This document shows positions 6,042-7,280 of a DNA stretch of 7,280 bases, in pieces. Under the pieces are notes generated by a model. It had not been told where the DNA came from, did no database searches, and was given only the letters and a program-made list of their open reading frames with translations. The stretch covers positions 5,900 through 13,179 of the forward strand of contig CAKMZE010000024.1 of NCBI GenBank assembly GCA_929200295.1, written 5' to 3'. The translations under genes were made by a program, and so were the position numbers. Source of the DNA: an uncultured Alphaproteobacteria bacterium. GTDB lineage: Bacteria; Pseudomonadota; Alphaproteobacteria; Rhodobacterales; Rhodobacteraceae. Position 1 is the first letter of the stretch. Every line of letters starts with the position of its first letter.

Positions 6042-6935
6042 ATGTTCGTCGTGACATTGATTGCACCGCCCGGGCAGTTGGACCGTGATATGGTTGTTAA
6101 CCTGCGCAATGCGTGGGGCGGGGGACAACCGCAATGGCTCGCGCGGGGTGAGGCGGCTGAGTTCCCGGTGCCATCGATTTCAGAAAATCACTGGGTGGTG
6201 TGGTCCGAGCTGCAATCTTCTCGTATCGACATGGTATTGCAATCCGAAGCAGACCGTAAAAAGAAGATCTTGCTGGCGGATATGGACAGCACAATGATCA
6301 AACAGGAATGCATTGACGAGCTCGCCGCTGAGGCGGGCATAGGTCAGCAAGTGGCAGAGATCACAGCGCGCGCGATGGGCGGAGCGATGGACTTTGAACA
6401 GGCGCTGGACCAACGTGTCGCCTTGCTCAAAGGCTTAGACGCAGCCGTGATCGACAAGGTTATTGCTGAGCGCATCACATTCATGCCGGGGGGACAAACG
6501 CTCTTGGCGACGATGAAAGGGCATGGGGCCTATGCGGCGCTTGTGTCGGGCGGGTTCACGGCGTTTACAGAGCATGTCGCCAAAACCTTGGGCTTTGATG
6601 AGCATCGCGCAAATCATCTTGCCATCACAGATGGTCAGCTTTCGGGCGAGGCGACACGACCGATTTTGGGTCAGGCTGCGAAAGTGCAAGCGCTCGAAGA
6701 GATTACAAAGCGGCTCGGGCTATCTGAAACAGATGTGTTGGCTGTCGGTGACGGGGCTAATGATCTTGGCATGCTCGCGCGTGCGGGGGCAGGCGTTGCC
6801 CTGCACGCGAAAAAAGCGGTCCAAGCCAAATGCGATATACGCATCAACCATGGGGATTTGACAGCTTTGCTCTATTTACAAGGGTATGCGCGCAGTGAAT
6901 TTATCGATGGCGTTGATGATATCACTGGCGCTTAG
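6042..6935 (+). CDS. serB: Phosphoserine phosphatase
   Basis: Removes phosphate from L-phosphoserine, the last step of the phosphorylated route to serine; a cytoplasmic HAD-superfamily enzyme needing magnesium. The protein has 297 residues. The N-terminal ~70 residues form the accessory region typical of the longer bacterial SerB; the catalytic domain follows. Motif I is DMDST (80-84) with nucleophile Asp80 and acid/base Asp82; E89 in KQECIDE is the substrate-binding glutamate; motif II is VSGGFT with Ser169; Lys214 in AAKVQAL is motif III; GDGANDLGM (236-244) supplies the metal aspartates. I start at the ATG at 6042, ten bases after AAGGA; the frame extends to a TTG at 6018 that would remove this spacing. 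It is preceded by a 248-base gap, so it probably has its own promoter. It ends three bases from the converging rhodanese gene. Confidence 0.95.
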   Translation: MFVVTLIAPPGQLDRDMVVNLRNAWGGGQPQWLARGEAAEFPVPSISENHWVVWSELQSSRIDMVLQSEADRKKKILLADMDSTMIKQECIDELAAEAGIGQQVAEITARAMGGAMDFEQALDQRVALLKGLDAAVIDKVIAERITFMPGGQTLLATMKGHGAYAALVSGGFTAFTEHVAKTLGFDEHRANHLAITDGQLSGEATRPILGQAAKVQALEEITKRLGLSETDVLAVGDGANDLGMLARAGAGVALHAKKAVQAKCDIRINHGDLTALLYLQGYARSEFIDGVDDITGA

Positions 6936-6938
6936 GTC

Positions 6939-7280
6939 TTAGCTTTCTGTCGGGCCGCCTGCCTTGGTCCAATCAGAAAACCCACCGATGTTTTTCACAT
7001 CTGTGAACCCCATGTCGCTTAGGGTTTTACCCGCGAGCGCGGCCTGCCCACCCGCACCGCAGATCAAATAGAGCGGCGTGTTTTTATCCGCGAAAACCGG
7101 ATCGAACAGGGCCTCGATTGCCGGGTCTGCGGTGAATTCAATCATCCCGCGGGGAATGCGATGCGCGCCTTTAATCGTTCCGGTTTGTGCAATTGATGTA
7201 CCATCGCGCACGTCAATAAACTGAGCGCCGCCAGCGTGATATGTGGCGATCGCGTCTTCGGTAGAAAGCCGTGGGATGAC
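6939..7280 (-). CDS. Rhodanese-like domain protein, 5' end missing
   Basis: A single rhodanese fold, a domain that carries persulfide sulfur on a cysteine or acts as a protein-binding or phosphatase-like module. The frame is open from the right edge, giving 113 visible residues; the GTG at 7211 is internal because the conserved strand QFIDVRD begins before it. Visible landmarks are FIDVRD near the start, IKGAHRIPRG, the active-site strand and loop LYLICGAGGQAAL with the candidate nucleophile Cys, and the C-terminal NIGGFSDWTKAG typical of the fold. The loop reads CGAGGQ, with Gln where the commonest form has Arg (CxxGxR), so sulfurtransferase chemistry may be altered. The gene converges on serB with a three-base gap, leaving no room for a separate terminator. 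Partner and sulfur donor are unknown; a start beyond the window could reveal a signal peptide. Confidence 0.87.
   Translation of the reverse strand, partial: VIPRLSTEDAIATYHAGGAQFIDVRDGTSIAQTGTIKGAHRIPRGMIEFTADPAIEALFDPVFADKNTPLYLICGAGGQAALAGKTLSDMGFTDVKNIGGFSDWTKAGGPTES

Noticed and set aside
5756..6088. Open frame of 110 codons on + between the c-di-GMP gene and serB
   Set aside because: It overlaps both well-supported genes in another frame and has no family-like motifs.

Overview
The window looks like chromosome of an alphaproteobacterium, most likely the Roseobacter group of the Rhodobacterales. This rests on the flavour of the proteins (the SerB form, the short B12-type reductase, a DUF1653 protein) and on a GC-rich intergenic palindrome followed by CCCCCGGGATATTT, which I recall as common between genes in that group. 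Base composition looks close to balanced by eye, which is low for the group. I ran no search, so the taxonomy is inference.

Layout, left to right: (1) the 3' part of a nitrilase-superfamily carbon-nitrogen hydrolase on +, cut by the window edge; (2) a convergent gap (615-840) with three copies of a GC-rich palindrome, a possible two-way terminator; (3) on -, an nrdJ-like adenosylcobalamin-dependent ribonucleotide reductase (574 aa) whose stop overlaps the start of a 78-aa DUF1653 protein; (4) a divergent AT-rich gap of about 300 bases (2799-3101) with three inverted repeats; (5) on +, a glutathione S-transferase and, 19 bases later, a PAS-GGDEF-EAL cyclic-di-GMP protein, plausibly one operon; (6) a 248-base gap (5794-6041) in which I see no gene or clear terminator; (7) serB, phosphoserine phosphatase, on +; (8) three bases past serB, a convergent rhodanese-domain gene running off the right edge.

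Most genes are ordinary housekeeping or signalling genes and do not form one pathway. The reductase makes deoxyribonucleotides, SerB does the last step of serine synthesis, the PAS-GGDEF-EAL protein handles c-di-GMP, and the GST and rhodanese belong to thiol and sulfur chemistry. The most unusual item is the reductase. It has the radical cysteine and one of the two substrate-reducing cysteines, but threonine where the other is expected. It also lacks the usual C-terminal tail and is translationally coupled to the DUF1653 protein. I see no CRISPR array, insertion sequence, tRNA, rRNA or phage module.
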